The notes: generated by a model from the letters alone, not told the origin. Counted from the first letter of the stretch, positions 35,067 through 43,514 are shown. The stretch is 64,000 nucleotides of DNA from Spirochaetales bacterium (GCA_016342585.1 JAEINK010000004.1:1-64000), one strand, 5' to 3'. Numbers and translations: made by a program.

Positions 35067-35080
35067 AGGGGAGGCGAAAA

Positions 35081-36046
35081 ATGAGTAATACACCAATAGA
35101 TAAATTACAGGAGTGGTCAAAACAGGGCCATCGTACCGTACTGGGAGATTCACTGGTCATGCTGGCCGCCGAAAGGCCTGAAATGTGCACTGTAACTGCC
35201 GATTTAACACCAACAGCGCGTTTAACCAAGTTCAGGGATACCTATCCTGACAGGTTCTTCGATGTTGGGATAGCTGAACAGAACCTTATCAATTTTTCAG
35301 CCGGTCTGGCTGTTGATGGTTTAATCCCCTATGCCGTGGGGCTGGCAGCCATCGTTCCTATGAGACCCGCAGAACAGATGAGAATGGCTCTGGGGTATAT
35401 GAACTTGAATGCAAAGGTTGTCTGTATCGAAGCCGGTGTGCGGTTCGGCCCCCTGGGGAATACTCACTATGCGATGGATGATATCGCCGTTGTACGAGCG
35501 ATCCCGAACTTTACCGTTATTTCACCTTCGGATCCTCTTCAGATTTATAAGACCATCTTTGCTATTGCCGATCATGATGGTCCTGTTTATGTTCGTCTTA
35601 CTGGTGGCCCGGGATTTCCTGTTATGTATCCCGAGGATTTTGACTTTCAAATAGGAAAGGCAATCGAGTATAAAGAGGGGAGTGAAGTTGCCTTTATTTC
35701 AACCGGCTCCATGCTTGGTGCTGCCGTTGAAGCTGCGGAAACCCTTGAAAGTAAGGGGATTTCCACCCGGGTCGTTGATATGCATACCATCAAACCCCTT
35801 GATACGGATATGCTGGATAAAGTTTTTGCTGAAAATAAACTGATTGTTACTGTCGAGGAACACTCTTCAATCGGTGGACTCGGTGGTGCTGTTGCCGAAT
35901 ATAAGGCTGGTATTGCCGGTGCCCCCAGGCAGATTATGGCCAGCCTGGGAGATGCCTTTAAAAAAATAGGTGACTACAAATTCAAGCTGAAACAGAGTGG
36001 TTTAACAGCTTCTGACCTGGTCGCTTTGGCCGAGGCGAATTTATAG
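35081..36046 (+). CDS. Transketolase, C-terminal subunit
   Basis: 321 aa, carrying the Pyr and C-terminal transketolase domains. FDVGIAEQNLINFSAGLA holds the conserved Glu that activates TPP; FGPLGNTHYAMDDIA and YVRLTGGPGFPV follow, and the C-terminal domain has VDMHTIKPLDTDML and VEEHSSIGGLGGAVAEY. It lies 14 nt after the N-terminal subunit. The same split architecture is used by the sulfoquinovose transketolase (SqwG/SqwH) of the sulfo-TK pathway, but motif content alone cannot tell sugar- from sulfosugar-specific forms. Confidence 0.92.
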   Translation: MSNTPIDKLQEWSKQGHRTVLGDSLVMLAAERPEMCTVTADLTPTARLTKFRDTYPDRFFDVGIAEQNLINFSAGLAVDGLIPYAVGLAAIVPMRPAEQMRMALGYMNLNAKVVCIEAGVRFGPLGNTHYAMDDIAVVRAIPNFTVISPSDPLQIYKTIFAIADHDGPVYVRLTGGPGFPVMYPEDFDFQIGKAIEYKEGSEVAFISTGSMLGAAVEAAETLESKGISTRVVDMHTIKPLDTDMLDKVFAENKLIVTVEEHSSIGGLGGAVAEYKAGIAGAPRQIMASLGDAFKKIGDYKFKLKQSGLTASDLVALAEANL

Positions 36047-36076
36047 GTATACGGCTTAATATTCCCAAACGAGGTT

Positions 36077-36111
36077 GCCCGGGTAAACAGAATCCATGGA
36101 TTCTGTCGGGC
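36077..36111 (+). terminator. Hairpin after the transketolase operon, with a 20-bp perfect palindrome
   Basis: A perfect palindrome covers 36087-36106 (ACAGAATCCATGGATTCTGT) and is enclosed by GCCCG (36077-36081) and CGGGC (36107-36111). The RNA would form a long stem with a small bulge 31 nt after the transketolase stop. There is no long T-run, so it may be a terminator or an RNA 3'-end stabiliser. Confidence 0.6.
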
Positions 36112-36142
36112 TTAGCTCAGGGATGTCGATACTCTTTATTGC

Positions 36143-36168
36143 TGAGCACCCCGGGTCCGGGGTGCTCA
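36143..36168. terminator. Hairpin overlapping the lacI stop codon
   Basis: TGAGCACCCC (36143-36152) pairs with GGGGTGCTCA (36159-36168), a 10-bp GC-rich stem with a 6-nt loop. It overlaps the last bases of the minus-strand lacI gene and could terminate in either direction, although no T-run follows. Confidence 0.5.
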
Positions 36169-37173
36169 GACCTTGCAGGTCGTTCTTCTAACAATCAGCT
36201 CCGGCTCAAGAAGAGTTCGCTGGGGATAATAGGTAATATTTTCAGTACGATTTTTTATTTCATCAAGGAGCAAATTTAACATCATCCTTCCAATGCTGTG
36301 TTTAGGTTGATTTATTGTTGTCAATTGTATTTGTGGAAGACTGGCAATTCTGATATTGTCAAATCCTATAACTCCAATCTGTTCACCTGGTTTTATTCCC
36401 TGTTCTTCCATATACTGCAGTACTCCAAGTGCCATAACATCATTATTTGCGAATATCGAATCGGTATCGGGCTGATTTTTCAACATCTCCTTAGCTAAAG
36501 TATAACCACCTTTTATATTGTACTCTGCTTTAGAGAATCTTGAGCTGTCTAAATCAATCCCGTATTCCTTGAAAGCTTGAATAAATCCCTCTCTTCGGAA
36601 AAAACTGGAACTGGAATTTTCCGGTCCGCTGAAAATAGCAGTTTTTCGATAACCACATTCTATCAGATGTTTAGCCGCGAGATAACCACCTCTTATGTTA
36701 TCGGTACTGACAGAGCTGAATTTGTTATTAACCGCCCAGCTTTCATACCCCACTACCGGTACACTTACTGCTTCAAGAATGGCTGAGTTAGAATCACTTA
36801 CCGATTTTATGATTATTCCGTCAACCTGTTTCTGTTGAAGAGTATTGATATTATCACGTTCTTTTTCGCTTTCCCAGTTCGAAATACAGAGAAAAACGTC
36901 ATAATTTCTTATGTTTGCAGTTTCAATTATTCCTGTTGTGATTTCTCCAAAAAGAGGGTTGATGATGTCCGGAATGATTACACCTATTGTTTTTGTTGAT
37001 CGACTGACTAGTCCACGGGCAATTACATTGGGAGTGTATCCCATCTTTTTAGCCGTATCCATTACCAGTTCGCGTGTTTTTTCGCTTACGCCGGGTTTGT
37101 TGTTTAGAGCTCTGGATACTGATGAAAAATTGAGATTAAGTTTCTGAGCTATATCCTTGATTGTGACTTTCAT
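36166..37173 (-). CDS. LacI-family transcriptional regulator (copy 1)
   Basis: 335 aa. N-terminal LacI helix-turn-helix and hinge: VTIKDIAQKLNLNFSSVSRALNNKPGVSEKTR, then MGYTPNVIARGLVSR. Residues 60-330 form the periplasmic-binding-protein-like sensor (TIGVIIPDIINPLFGEITTG; FANNDVMALGVLQYM; IGVIGFDN), so the effector is a sugar or cyclitol. It is close kin of the LacI gene at 58887: the DNA-reading helices are nearly identical and both C-termini end R(R/S)TTCK. It is divergent from the TIM-barrel gene at 37333, with a CAAACGTTTG operator between them. Confidence 0.93.
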   Translation of the reverse strand: MKVTIKDIAQKLNLNFSSVSRALNNKPGVSEKTRELVMDTAKKMGYTPNVIARGLVSRSTKTIGVIIPDIINPLFGEITTGIIETANIRNYDVFLCISNWESEKERDNINTLQQKQVDGIIIKSVSDSNSAILEAVSVPVVGYESWAVNNKFSSVSTDNIRGGYLAAKHLIECGYRKTAIFSGPENSSSSFFRREGFIQAFKEYGIDLDSSRFSKAEYNIKGGYTLAKEMLKNQPDTDSIFANNDVMALGVLQYMEEQGIKPGEQIGVIGFDNIRIASLPQIQLTTINQPKHSIGRMMLNLLLDEIKNRTENITYYPQRTLLEPELIVRRTTCKV

Positions 37174-37306
37174 TGTTAAGAAGATACTAATATTATTTAG
37201 TTGGAAATGTAAAGCAGATATTATCTTTTGATAGTTAAATCAACCTTCTAATGATGAATAACTATACTTTTAATTGCATATTGAGCCATCTTGAGTTAAA
37301 GTGGGG

Positions 37307-37316
37307 CAAACGTTTG
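37307..37316. promoter_or_regulatory. LacI-type operator CAAACGTTTG
   Basis: A perfect 10-bp palindrome 16 nt upstream of the start of the 37333 gene, in the shared upstream region with lacI copy 1. The same decamer occurs at 59988 beside lacI copy 2, which makes it the probable binding site of both regulators. Confidence 0.7.
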
Positions 37317-37332
37317 ATATGGAGAGTCAACT

Positions 37333-38265
37333 ATGAGTCTTAAATTTGCTATCGCGCCATGTTCCTGGGGAATTGAAGATCCGGAAAACATAGATAATCC
37401 CCCCTGGAAGACGGTACTTGACGAAGCAGGTATGTCCGGCTTTATCGGTGTCGAGTTAGGTCCATATGGATATTTACCTGTAAATCCTTCTTTTTTAAGG
37501 GATTCCCTGGAATCAAAACAGCTTAATTTAATTGCTGGAACGCTTTATGATAACCTGACCGGAACTGCAGATTTAAATAATCTTAAGGAAAAAACCCGAA
37601 ATATCTGCAGGCTTCTTTCAGAAGTGCTGGAAAGCAAACAGAGAGGGTTTATAGTGATTATTGATCGTGTTAATGAAATGCGTAATAACACAGCGGGTCA
37701 TCCTGAATTGGCCCGGCGGATGAATACTGCAGACTGGAAGTTGATGATGGAAAATATCAGGATTGTTTCAAAGATCGCTGCTGAGGAATTCGGGATAAGG
37801 CCTGTTGTTCATCCCCATGCTGGTGGGTTTATTGAGTTCAATGATGAAACTGAAAAATTTCTCAACGATATACCGGGAAATGTGGCGGGATTATGTCTTG
37901 ATACAGGTCATCTGTACTATGCCGGGGATGATCCTGCACAAAGTCTGGTAAAATATTCATCAAGAGTAGATTATGTCCACTTTAAAGATATCAATAAGGA
38001 TGTCTATAAGAATGCGCTTGAAGAGAAGATGGGGTTCTTTGATGCCTGCAAGCTTGGTGTCATGTGTTCGATAGGACGAGGATGCGTTGATTACCGCTCT
38101 GTGTTTTCCGCTCTTGATAGGATTGATTATTCAGGATGGGTGACAATTGAGCAGGAACGAGACCCGAAAGATTACAGGGGTACATTGGATGATATTAAAA
38201 TGAGTTATGATTACCTTGTAAAAACGGTTGAATCACGGCCTGGCGGGGAGCACCGGTTCCTATGA
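37333..38265 (+). CDS. TIM-barrel sugar isomerase/dehydratase, inosose dehydratase (IolE)-like
   Basis: 310 aa of the xylose-isomerase-like TIM-barrel (AP_endonuc_2) family. IAPCSWGIEDPENIDN and GFIGVELGPYGYLP resemble the start of IolE-type inosose dehydratases. The metal ligands appear as PVVHPHAGG, LCLDTGHLYYAG, VDYVHFKDI and IEQERDP. IolE converts scyllo-inosose to diketo-deoxyinositol, the substrate of IolD; no other IolE candidate is in the window, and it shares the LacI operator with the iolBCJD operon. The sequence is diverged from classical IolE, so a related dehydratase or epimerase on another inosose isomer is possible. Confidence 0.7.
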   Translation: MSLKFAIAPCSWGIEDPENIDNPPWKTVLDEAGMSGFIGVELGPYGYLPVNPSFLRDSLESKQLNLIAGTLYDNLTGTADLNNLKEKTRNICRLLSEVLESKQRGFIVIIDRVNEMRNNTAGHPELARRMNTADWKLMMENIRIVSKIAAEEFGIRPVVHPHAGGFIEFNDETEKFLNDIPGNVAGLCLDTGHLYYAGDDPAQSLVKYSSRVDYVHFKDINKDVYKNALEEKMGFFDACKLGVMCSIGRGCVDYRSVFSALDRIDYSGWVTIEQERDPKDYRGTLDDIKMSYDYLVKTVESRPGGEHRFL

Positions 38266-38331
38266 TACCCATTTGTCCCTTAATCGATTGATTTGCGGCA
38301 GGTACTGTCAGTTTAGTGCAATTTCTCCATG

Positions 38332-39342
38332 CTATCTTTTTTTACCTTTCAAATATGCTTCATGCATGAGTATGCAATACTTCAGAGCCGCAGTACCATC
38401 TTCAGCAGTTATATCGGGTTTGCGGCCTTCGATGATACAGTTTGTAAAATCTTTAATCTCATTGAAGAAAGCTTTTTCCCAGCGTTCTCTGAAATCATGC
38501 TGACACTCTTCCTGGTAACCTTGTTCAGTGAATTGTCCGACATAATTAGTTCTGGGTATAGTATTGACGGTTAAAGTGCCTTTTGTTCCCACTATTTCCG
38601 TTGCTACATGTGAGCAGGTATGAGTTCTTCCTACATGAATATAAGCAGAAGCCCCATTTGCAAAACGTGAGAGAGAAAATCCGTTATCATAATCATTATA
38701 TTTATCTAATTCTTCACAAACATATGCATCTCCGGTTGCCAGACACTCTTCCGGCTCGTCTTCAAGGAACCACCTGGCCAAGTCAGCATCATGGCTTCCC
38801 ATTTCAATAAACCATGGCATGTAAATTCCACGTTTTACTCTTTCAAGATGGGCGTCAAGTACTGATGATGGATCAAGACTGATACCTCTGAAATGGATAG
38901 GCCGTCCTATAGCACCTTTTTTAATTTTATCCTTTGCAGCCATATATGAAGGATCAAAACGCCGCATGAACCCCAGAGTAAAAAATCTATTCTCGTTTGA
39001 AGCTACAGCTTCTTCGATTATCCTGCAATCTTCCAATGTTTTTGCCAATGGTTTCTCACAGAAAATATGTTTTTCAGCACTGCAGGCTTTCACAACATGC
39101 TCTCTGTGCATATCCGATCCGGTAGCTACTATCACAGCCTCTATTTCAGGGTTTCTAAGCATTTTGTCATAGTCCGTGTACCCGTTCGCAACGTCGAATT
39201 CTTCCTGTAATTTACGGATTTTGGTTTCATTTCTTGCACAAATAGCTACAACTTCTGCACCAGGAAGGCTGTTCTGTAAATTTTCAAGGTGGGTTCTCCC
39301 CATTTGACCTGTTCCGACTATGCCATATCGAATTTTTCTCAA
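38332..39342 (-). CDS. Gfo/Idh/MocA-family dehydrogenase (inositol 2-dehydrogenase-like)
   Basis: 336 aa. Rossmann motif YGIVGTGQMGRTHLENL, the catalytic EKPLA segment (HIFCEKPLAKT), and the second catalytic region MGSHDADLARWFL. The family contains myo- and scyllo-inositol dehydrogenases that use NAD(P). I choose the TTG at 39342, which has AAAGGAGG 10 nt upstream and directly precedes the Rossmann strand; the longer frame from 39444 runs through a repeat element and adds 34 meaningless residues. It faces the IolE-like gene and lies downstream of the GntR regulator gene on the same strand. Whether it oxidises myo-, chiro- or scyllo-inositol cannot be told. Confidence 0.83.
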   Translation of the reverse strand: MRKIRYGIVGTGQMGRTHLENLQNSLPGAEVVAICARNETKIRKLQEEFDVANGYTDYDKMLRNPEIEAVIVATGSDMHREHVVKACSAEKHIFCEKPLAKTLEDCRIIEEAVASNENRFFTLGFMRRFDPSYMAAKDKIKKGAIGRPIHFRGISLDPSSVLDAHLERVKRGIYMPWFIEMGSHDADLARWFLEDEPEECLATGDAYVCEELDKYNDYDNGFSLSRFANGASAYIHVGRTHTCSHVATEIVGTKGTLTVNTIPRTNYVGQFTEQGYQEECQHDFRERWEKAFFNEIKDFTNCIIEGRKPDITAEDGTAALKYCILMHEAYLKGKKR

Positions 39343-39369
39343 AATAATGATTCCTCCTTTATTCGAGCC

Positions 39370-39464
39370 GGGTTTAATACCCCGCGGCTTTCTGCGTAAT
39401 GATTTCTTTGATGTAAGAAAAATGCTTAACCAAAGTAAATCCATGCCTGCGGGGTATTAAACCC
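39370..39464. repeat. REP-like inverted repeat (two outward copies of a 16-bp motif)
   Basis: GGGTTTAATACCCCGC (39370-39385) and its exact complement (39449-39464) flank 63 bp in the gap between the GntR and Gfo/Idh/MocA genes. The left copy continues as GGCTTTCTGCG, like the hairpin at 43391-43424. The arrangement resembles bacterial REP/BIME elements. It also places a long stem in the mRNA leading into the dehydrogenase gene. Confidence 0.65.
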
Positions 39465-39495
39465 ATATAATAAATTCCTTACGAGATCGACGATA

Positions 39496-39525
39496 CCTCG
39501 AGCTTGCTCCGGGGAGAGTCATTGT
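39496..39525. repeat. Degenerate REP-like hairpin at the gntR 3' end
   Basis: CCTCGAGCTTGCTCCGGGG (39496-39514) folds as a bulged hairpin, and CCGGGGAGAGTCATTGT (39509-39525) is repeated exactly at 58871-58887, next to the stop of the second lacI. Both copies overlap or abut a regulator stop codon. It may be a remnant of the same repeat family as 39370-39464. Confidence 0.4.
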
Positions 39526-40241
39526 TTTCCTATCTTCTCTTCGAGCAACTGGTCTATATTCCTTATATGATGCCGGTAGGTTTCTGCTGCCCTAGTGTAA
39601 TCTCCTTCTATCAGCGCATTTATCAGCATTTCATGTCTTTGAGGAATGGCCATCAGCTGTTCCATATCTTTCTGGGAATCTGCGATCTCCTTTACCATAA
39701 AATTTTTCATGGTTCTGTAGAGATTGTTGAAAATACTGTTTTCGCAAACCTCAATAATATGTCCATGAAAGCTGTAATCCGCATTGAGCCTGCCTTCAAT
39801 ATCATTTCTATTTACAGCGGCATTCATCTTTTCAATTTCAAGTTGAAGTTTTTTTATAGTTGCTTCTTTCAGGTTTTTATCGTCCCTGCGATAGTCAAGA
39901 AGGTACCACAGGCCCTGTTGTTCCATAACAATTCTCATCTCGATAATCTCGGAAAAATCCTTATGTCCCAGCAGCATAGACCATTCAAGGGCTTCAGAAG
40001 AAATATTTGAACTTTCACAGATAAAAGTACCTTTGGGATTTCTTAGTTCGACCACGCCCATATACTGAAAGATCTTCAACACTTCTCTGATTGTTGATCG
40101 ACCTACTCCGAACATGTCCGCTAGTTCATATTCGTTTGGCATCTTGTCTCCCGGCTTAAGCGTACCGTCTACAATGAGCTGTTTCAGCTGTTCCATTATC
40201 TGAAATGTAACAGTCTTCTGTTTAACTGGTTTTATATCCAT
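39519..40241 (-). CDS. GntR-family (FCD/FadR type) transcriptional regulator
   Basis: 240 aa from the ATG at 40241 (GGAG 5 nt upstream); a longer TTG-initiated frame exists. Winged helix: TFQIMEQLKQLIVDGTLKPGDKMPNEYELADMF, GVGRSTIREVLK, GVVELRNPKGTFI. The all-helical FCD sensor (about 95-230) contains the metal-type residues D/H in LNADYSFHGHIIEV and RHEMLINALIEGD. FCD regulators sense sugar acids and uronates, which suits divergent control of iolN-iolO-iolM-iolG-uxaE. A palindromic operator candidate sits on that promoter. Confidence 0.92.
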   Translation of the reverse strand: MDIKPVKQKTVTFQIMEQLKQLIVDGTLKPGDKMPNEYELADMFGVGRSTIREVLKIFQYMGVVELRNPKGTFICESSNISSEALEWSMLLGHKDFSEIIEMRIVMEQQGLWYLLDYRRDDKNLKEATIKKLQLEIEKMNAAVNRNDIEGRLNADYSFHGHIIEVCENSIFNNLYRTMKNFMVKEIADSQKDMEQLMAIPQRHEMLINALIEGDYTRAAETYRHHIRNIDQLLEEKIGKQ

Positions 40242-40308
40242 GACTTCTCCAAAATCTATTGTATTTACAATCTGCTTGTCTTTCAATACAAAATTAGAAA
40301 ATCAGCTC

Positions 40309-40345
40309 TTGACAAACATTTTAACTGTGATATGATAATATCATA
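40309..40345 (+). promoter_or_regulatory. Promoter and putative GntR operator of the iolN operon
   Basis: TTGACA (40309-40314), a 16-nt spacer, and TATGAT (40331-40336) form a good sigma-70 promoter. The -10 is embedded in the perfect odd palindrome TATGATA-A-TATCATA (40331-40345), a probable repressor site for the divergent GntR protein. Confidence 0.65.
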
Positions 40346-40382
40346 CTATCATCAGATGGTACAGAAGTTTTAAGGAGTGAAT

Positions 40383-41495
40383 ATGGCAGTTGTAGACAAA
40401 AAATGGTTAACCACTGATTATCCGCATATAATTTTCGAGGATAATGCGGTTGGTCAGTTGAAGAAAAGAATTTTTGATGCACCGATGGATGAAATAGAGA
40501 AGATTCTTGAAGATTATGGAGTAGGGGCTGAGTCAGAACTTGGCAAAGCAGGATGTTACATTCAAAACACCCCTCGCAAAGAAGCCATCGAAAAACGAAA
40601 GAAAAATGATATTGTCCTGGTTCCAATCGGATGTTCTGAAAATCATGGTGATCATGCTAATGTTGGCCTGGATACCTTTATGGTTACCCAGATAATTGAG
40701 GCTGTAAGAAGAAAAACTGCCAAACAGGGTAGAGAAGTAAACCTGGCTTTTTCACCGATCAATTACGGTGGACACCCCTACCACCATATGGGCATGCCCG
40801 GAACAGTAATCATTCCCCCTGAAACAGTACGGGAAATGCTTATTTATACCATGCTCGGACTGTGGAATGATGGTTATCGCAAAATTATTCTTTTTAATAA
40901 CCATGGGCATCTGTGGACTCTGGTGGATGCGATTCAGGAATTCATGAAGAGATTCAGTCTTCCCGCAATTGTTCAGGTTGTGGACTGGCATAGAGCGGTA
41001 AGAGAATTTTTTATGCCTATCAACCGTGAGGATTCCCTTACTACTAACTTTATTCATGCAGATGAGGCTGAGACGTCAGTAGGCCTATTGATGTTCAAGG
41101 ATATGATCAATATGGATTATGTCAGAGATGCCGAGGGTGAAACTTTTTTGCCTGATGGACACTTTGACCTTTCCGTTGATCCTTACAGACGTCCTCACAG
41201 ATGGTCTGAGGGAGAAGGACATTATGCGATCGAACGATTTGTCACTCCCGAAGGAGTCGTCGGATCCCCAAGCAAGGCTACTGCAGAAAAAGCAAAACGC
41301 CCTATCGCAGCTATCTGTGAATATACAACCATGATGGTTAATGATATTCTTGATGCATTTCCAGCGGGTACAGTTCCAGACAAAGTTTCCTTAAGAACCG
41401 ATGAGGAACTTGCTCCTTTCCTGAAAGAACCCTGGACTGAAGGGTGGAAGTCCGTTTATGAACTTCCCCATATCGGACCTTTTCATAAAGGTTAA
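40383..41495 (+). CDS. iolN: 3-dehydro-scyllo-inosose hydrolase (creatininase family)
   Basis: 370 aa from the ATG at 40383 (AAGGAG upstream). Creatininase-fold metal ligands are visible: VLVPIGCSENHGDHANVGLDTFM, NYGGHPYHHMGMPGTV, ILFNNHGHLWTL and ADEAETSVGL. In the Thermotoga maritima inositol pathway IolN opens diketo-inositol to 5-keto-L-gluconate. Assignment rests on the fold plus immediate neighbours iolO and iolM, which encode the enzymes after and before it. It is longer than creatinine amidohydrolases (about 260 aa), with an N-terminal extension of about 70 residues. It is first in a five-gene operon under the GntR-type promoter. Confidence 0.82.
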   Translation: MAVVDKKWLTTDYPHIIFEDNAVGQLKKRIFDAPMDEIEKILEDYGVGAESELGKAGCYIQNTPRKEAIEKRKKNDIVLVPIGCSENHGDHANVGLDTFMVTQIIEAVRRKTAKQGREVNLAFSPINYGGHPYHHMGMPGTVIIPPETVREMLIYTMLGLWNDGYRKIILFNNHGHLWTLVDAIQEFMKRFSLPAIVQVVDWHRAVREFFMPINREDSLTTNFIHADEAETSVGLLMFKDMINMDYVRDAEGETFLPDGHFDLSVDPYRRPHRWSEGEGHYAIERFVTPEGVVGSPSKATAEKAKRPIAAICEYTTMMVNDILDAFPAGTVPDKVSLRTDEELAPFLKEPWTEGWKSVYELPHIGPFHKG

Positions 41496-41498
41496 TGT

Positions 41499-42326
41499 AT
41501 GAAGTATTCGATGTGTCTGTCCACCAATCCTGCAAAATTCGATGCGGTACCCTTCAAAGGGGATTTTGAAGTCAATGTCAAAAAAATTGCTGAATTAGGA
41601 TTTAACGGGGTTGAGCTGGCGATACGGGATCCTGAAATCATCGATAAAGAGGAGATCTTTCGAATCCTGGATGAAGCAGGAATGGGAGTCCCCGCTATCG
41701 GTACAGGTCAGGCCTGGGGAGAAGAGGGGTTGTCATTTACAGATCCGGATTCTGCAGTCAGGAAAAAAGCTGTTGACAGAGTCCTCTCTCATATTGATTT
41801 TGCTTCTAAAACCGGAGGAACCATTATTATTGGTTTGTTACGGGGAATATTAAGAGCAGAAGTGTCTGCGGAAAGAGCTGAAAGCTGGATGAAGGAAGCC
41901 TTTGAAATCTGCTGTTGTGAGGCGGAAAAAGAAGGGGTCAAAATTGCTTTTGAACCTATTAACAGGTACGAAACATCCCTTCTGAATTCTGTTGAAGATG
42001 GGTTGAAGTTTATTGACCGTATCGGTTCGGACAATCTTGGAATGCTGCTGGATACCTTCCATATGAATATAGAAGAACCCTCGATTGAAGAGAGTATAAA
42101 GCTGGCAGGCGACAGGATGTTTCATTTCCACTATGCGGATTCCAACAGACTTTACCCGGGTGGGGGGCATATTGATTTTAAGTCCGTGCTTAAAGCTGTC
42201 TTTGATATAGGTTACACAGGTTTCCTGTCTGGAGAACACAGGCCGGATCCTGAACCGGCTATTGCAGCGATAAACGGACTTAAATACTTAAAGCAAATTG
42301 AGAAAGAGATTAAAGAGGAGAAATAG
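41499..42326 (+). CDS. iolO: 5-keto-L-gluconate epimerase (IolO-like)
   Basis: 275 aa TIM-barrel epimerase. As I recall the T. maritima IolO (TM0416) sequence, the pattern matches closely: STNPAKFDAVPFKGDF at the N-terminus, AIGTGQAWGEEGLSF, TIIIGLLRG, FEPINRYETSLLNSV and LDTFHMNIEE with metal ligands, then FHFHYADSNRLYPGGGHIDF. IolO converts 5-keto-L-gluconate to D-tagaturonate. The start is 3 nt after the iolN stop and the end is 2 nt before iolM, so the three are translationally linked. Confidence 0.88.
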   Translation: MKYSMCLSTNPAKFDAVPFKGDFEVNVKKIAELGFNGVELAIRDPEIIDKEEIFRILDEAGMGVPAIGTGQAWGEEGLSFTDPDSAVRKKAVDRVLSHIDFASKTGGTIIIGLLRGILRAEVSAERAESWMKEAFEICCCEAEKEGVKIAFEPINRYETSLLNSVEDGLKFIDRIGSDNLGMLLDTFHMNIEEPSIEESIKLAGDRMFHFHYADSNRLYPGGGHIDFKSVLKAVFDIGYTGFLSGEHRPDPEPAIAAINGLKYLKQIEKEIKEEK

Positions 42327-42328
42327 GG

Positions 42329-43387
42329 ATGAAAGCAAAAATAGCGTTTCTTTACGGACCAAAAGATTTAAGGGTTGAAGAGGTCGAAGTGCCTAAACTT
42401 AAGCCAAATCAGGTTTTGATCAAAACCGGAGCATGCGGAATTTGCGGTTCCGATGTTGAGTGTTATGAAGGTGAATCCGCGGAAGGCCGATATGATCTCG
42501 GTCCATATACTCCGGGTCATGAGTGGGGCGGACAGATCGTAGAGATTGGCTCGGGCTTAAGAAGTACTCTCAAAGTGGGAGATAAGGTTACAGGTGACTG
42601 TGTAATGGGCTGCGGTGTTTGTGCCAATTGTAAAGACGGTCGAATGCCTTCTGCTTGTTTGAATTTCAGAGAGATTGGATTTAGGCCCGATTCTCCCGGT
42701 GGTATGGGAGAATATATGGTTGTAGAGGAAGAATATGTTCATAAAATTCCCGATAACTGGACTTATGCAGATGGTGCCTGGGTAGAAACATTTTCCATCG
42801 GTTATTACGGAATTTGGGGTAACGGTGGTTATATAGATGCCAGCGATACAGCTATCATTTTGGGTGCGGGACCTGTTGGACTTTCTGCTTCCATGGTCGC
42901 TGCCACCTCCGGTGCTAAGGTAATCGTTATTGATCCTCTGGCAAAGCGTAGAGAGATTGCCAAAAAGTATGGTGCCGAAATCGTTCTTGATCCGTCAACG
43001 GGAGATATTGAGAAGCAGGTTATGGAAGTAACCAATGGACATGGTGGAGATGTATGTGTTGAAGCATCCGGTAATGACAATGCGATTGCCTCCCTTTTTG
43101 ATATTTCCGCTCATAGTGGAAGAGTCAGAGTTATCGGTCACTCCATCGGACGCAAAGTTCCTGTCGAGATCGGTAAAACAATCTGGAAAACATTGAATAT
43201 TGCCGGATCCGGTGGAACAAAGGATTTTGGTCAGAGAACCATTCGTTTTATGGATCGCATCTACAATAAATATGATTTTGCAGCATTGAATTCTCATCAC
43301 TATAAATTTTCACAATTGGATGAAGCCATGGAAGTTGCAATTCATCAGAAAGCAAACGCCATGAAGGTTATGCTTAACTTTGATTAA
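42329..43387 (+). CDS. iolM: Zinc-dependent alcohol dehydrogenase, scyllo-inosose 3-dehydrogenase (IolM-like)
   Basis: 352 aa MDR-family enzyme. Catalytic zinc ligands: Cys in ACGICGSDVECY and GHE in YTPGHEWGG. The structural zinc loop is present but unusual: CVMGCGVCANCKDGRMPSAC. The NAD site is ILGAGPVGLSASM. In the T. maritima route this class oxidises scyllo-inosose to the diketone hydrolysed by IolN. The assignment is by context; motif-wise it could also be a generic sorbitol or threonine dehydrogenase. Confidence 0.8.
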   Translation: MKAKIAFLYGPKDLRVEEVEVPKLKPNQVLIKTGACGICGSDVECYEGESAEGRYDLGPYTPGHEWGGQIVEIGSGLRSTLKVGDKVTGDCVMGCGVCANCKDGRMPSACLNFREIGFRPDSPGGMGEYMVVEEEYVHKIPDNWTYADGAWVETFSIGYYGIWGNGGYIDASDTAIILGAGPVGLSASMVAATSGAKVIVIDPLAKRREIAKKYGAEIVLDPSTGDIEKQVMEVTNGHGGDVCVEASGNDNAIASLFDISAHSGRVRVIGHSIGRKVPVEIGKTIWKTLNIAGSGGTKDFGQRTIRFMDRIYNKYDFAALNSHHYKFSQLDEAMEVAIHQKANAMKVMLNFD

Positions 43388-43390
43388 ACA

Positions 43391-43424
43391 ATTAATAACC
43401 CCGCGGTTATCTGCGGGGATAATT
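43391..43424 (+). repeat. REP-like hairpin between iolM and the downstream dehydrogenase gene
   Basis: CCCCGC (43399-43404) pairs with GCGGGG (43413-43418) in ATTAATAACCCCGCGG...; the left half resembles the 39370 element. It is followed by a weak second stem (AGGGA/TCCCT near 43435-43475). It lies in the 127-nt gap inside the operon and could give partial termination or protect the upstream mRNA. Confidence 0.5.
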
Positions 43425-43514
43425 TCAGGGAAAGTCAGGGATATAGTATGGTCCCTACCTTTCTTTACATCTGTAAACATTTCCTGTTTACATTTCTTGC
43501 ATTAAGGTGGTTTT

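Noticed and set aside
39343-39444. N-terminal extension of the Gfo/Idh/MocA gene at 38332
   Set aside because: The extension is translated from the REP-like inverted repeat; AAAGGAGG before the TTG at 39342 and the immediate Rossmann motif favour the shorter protein.
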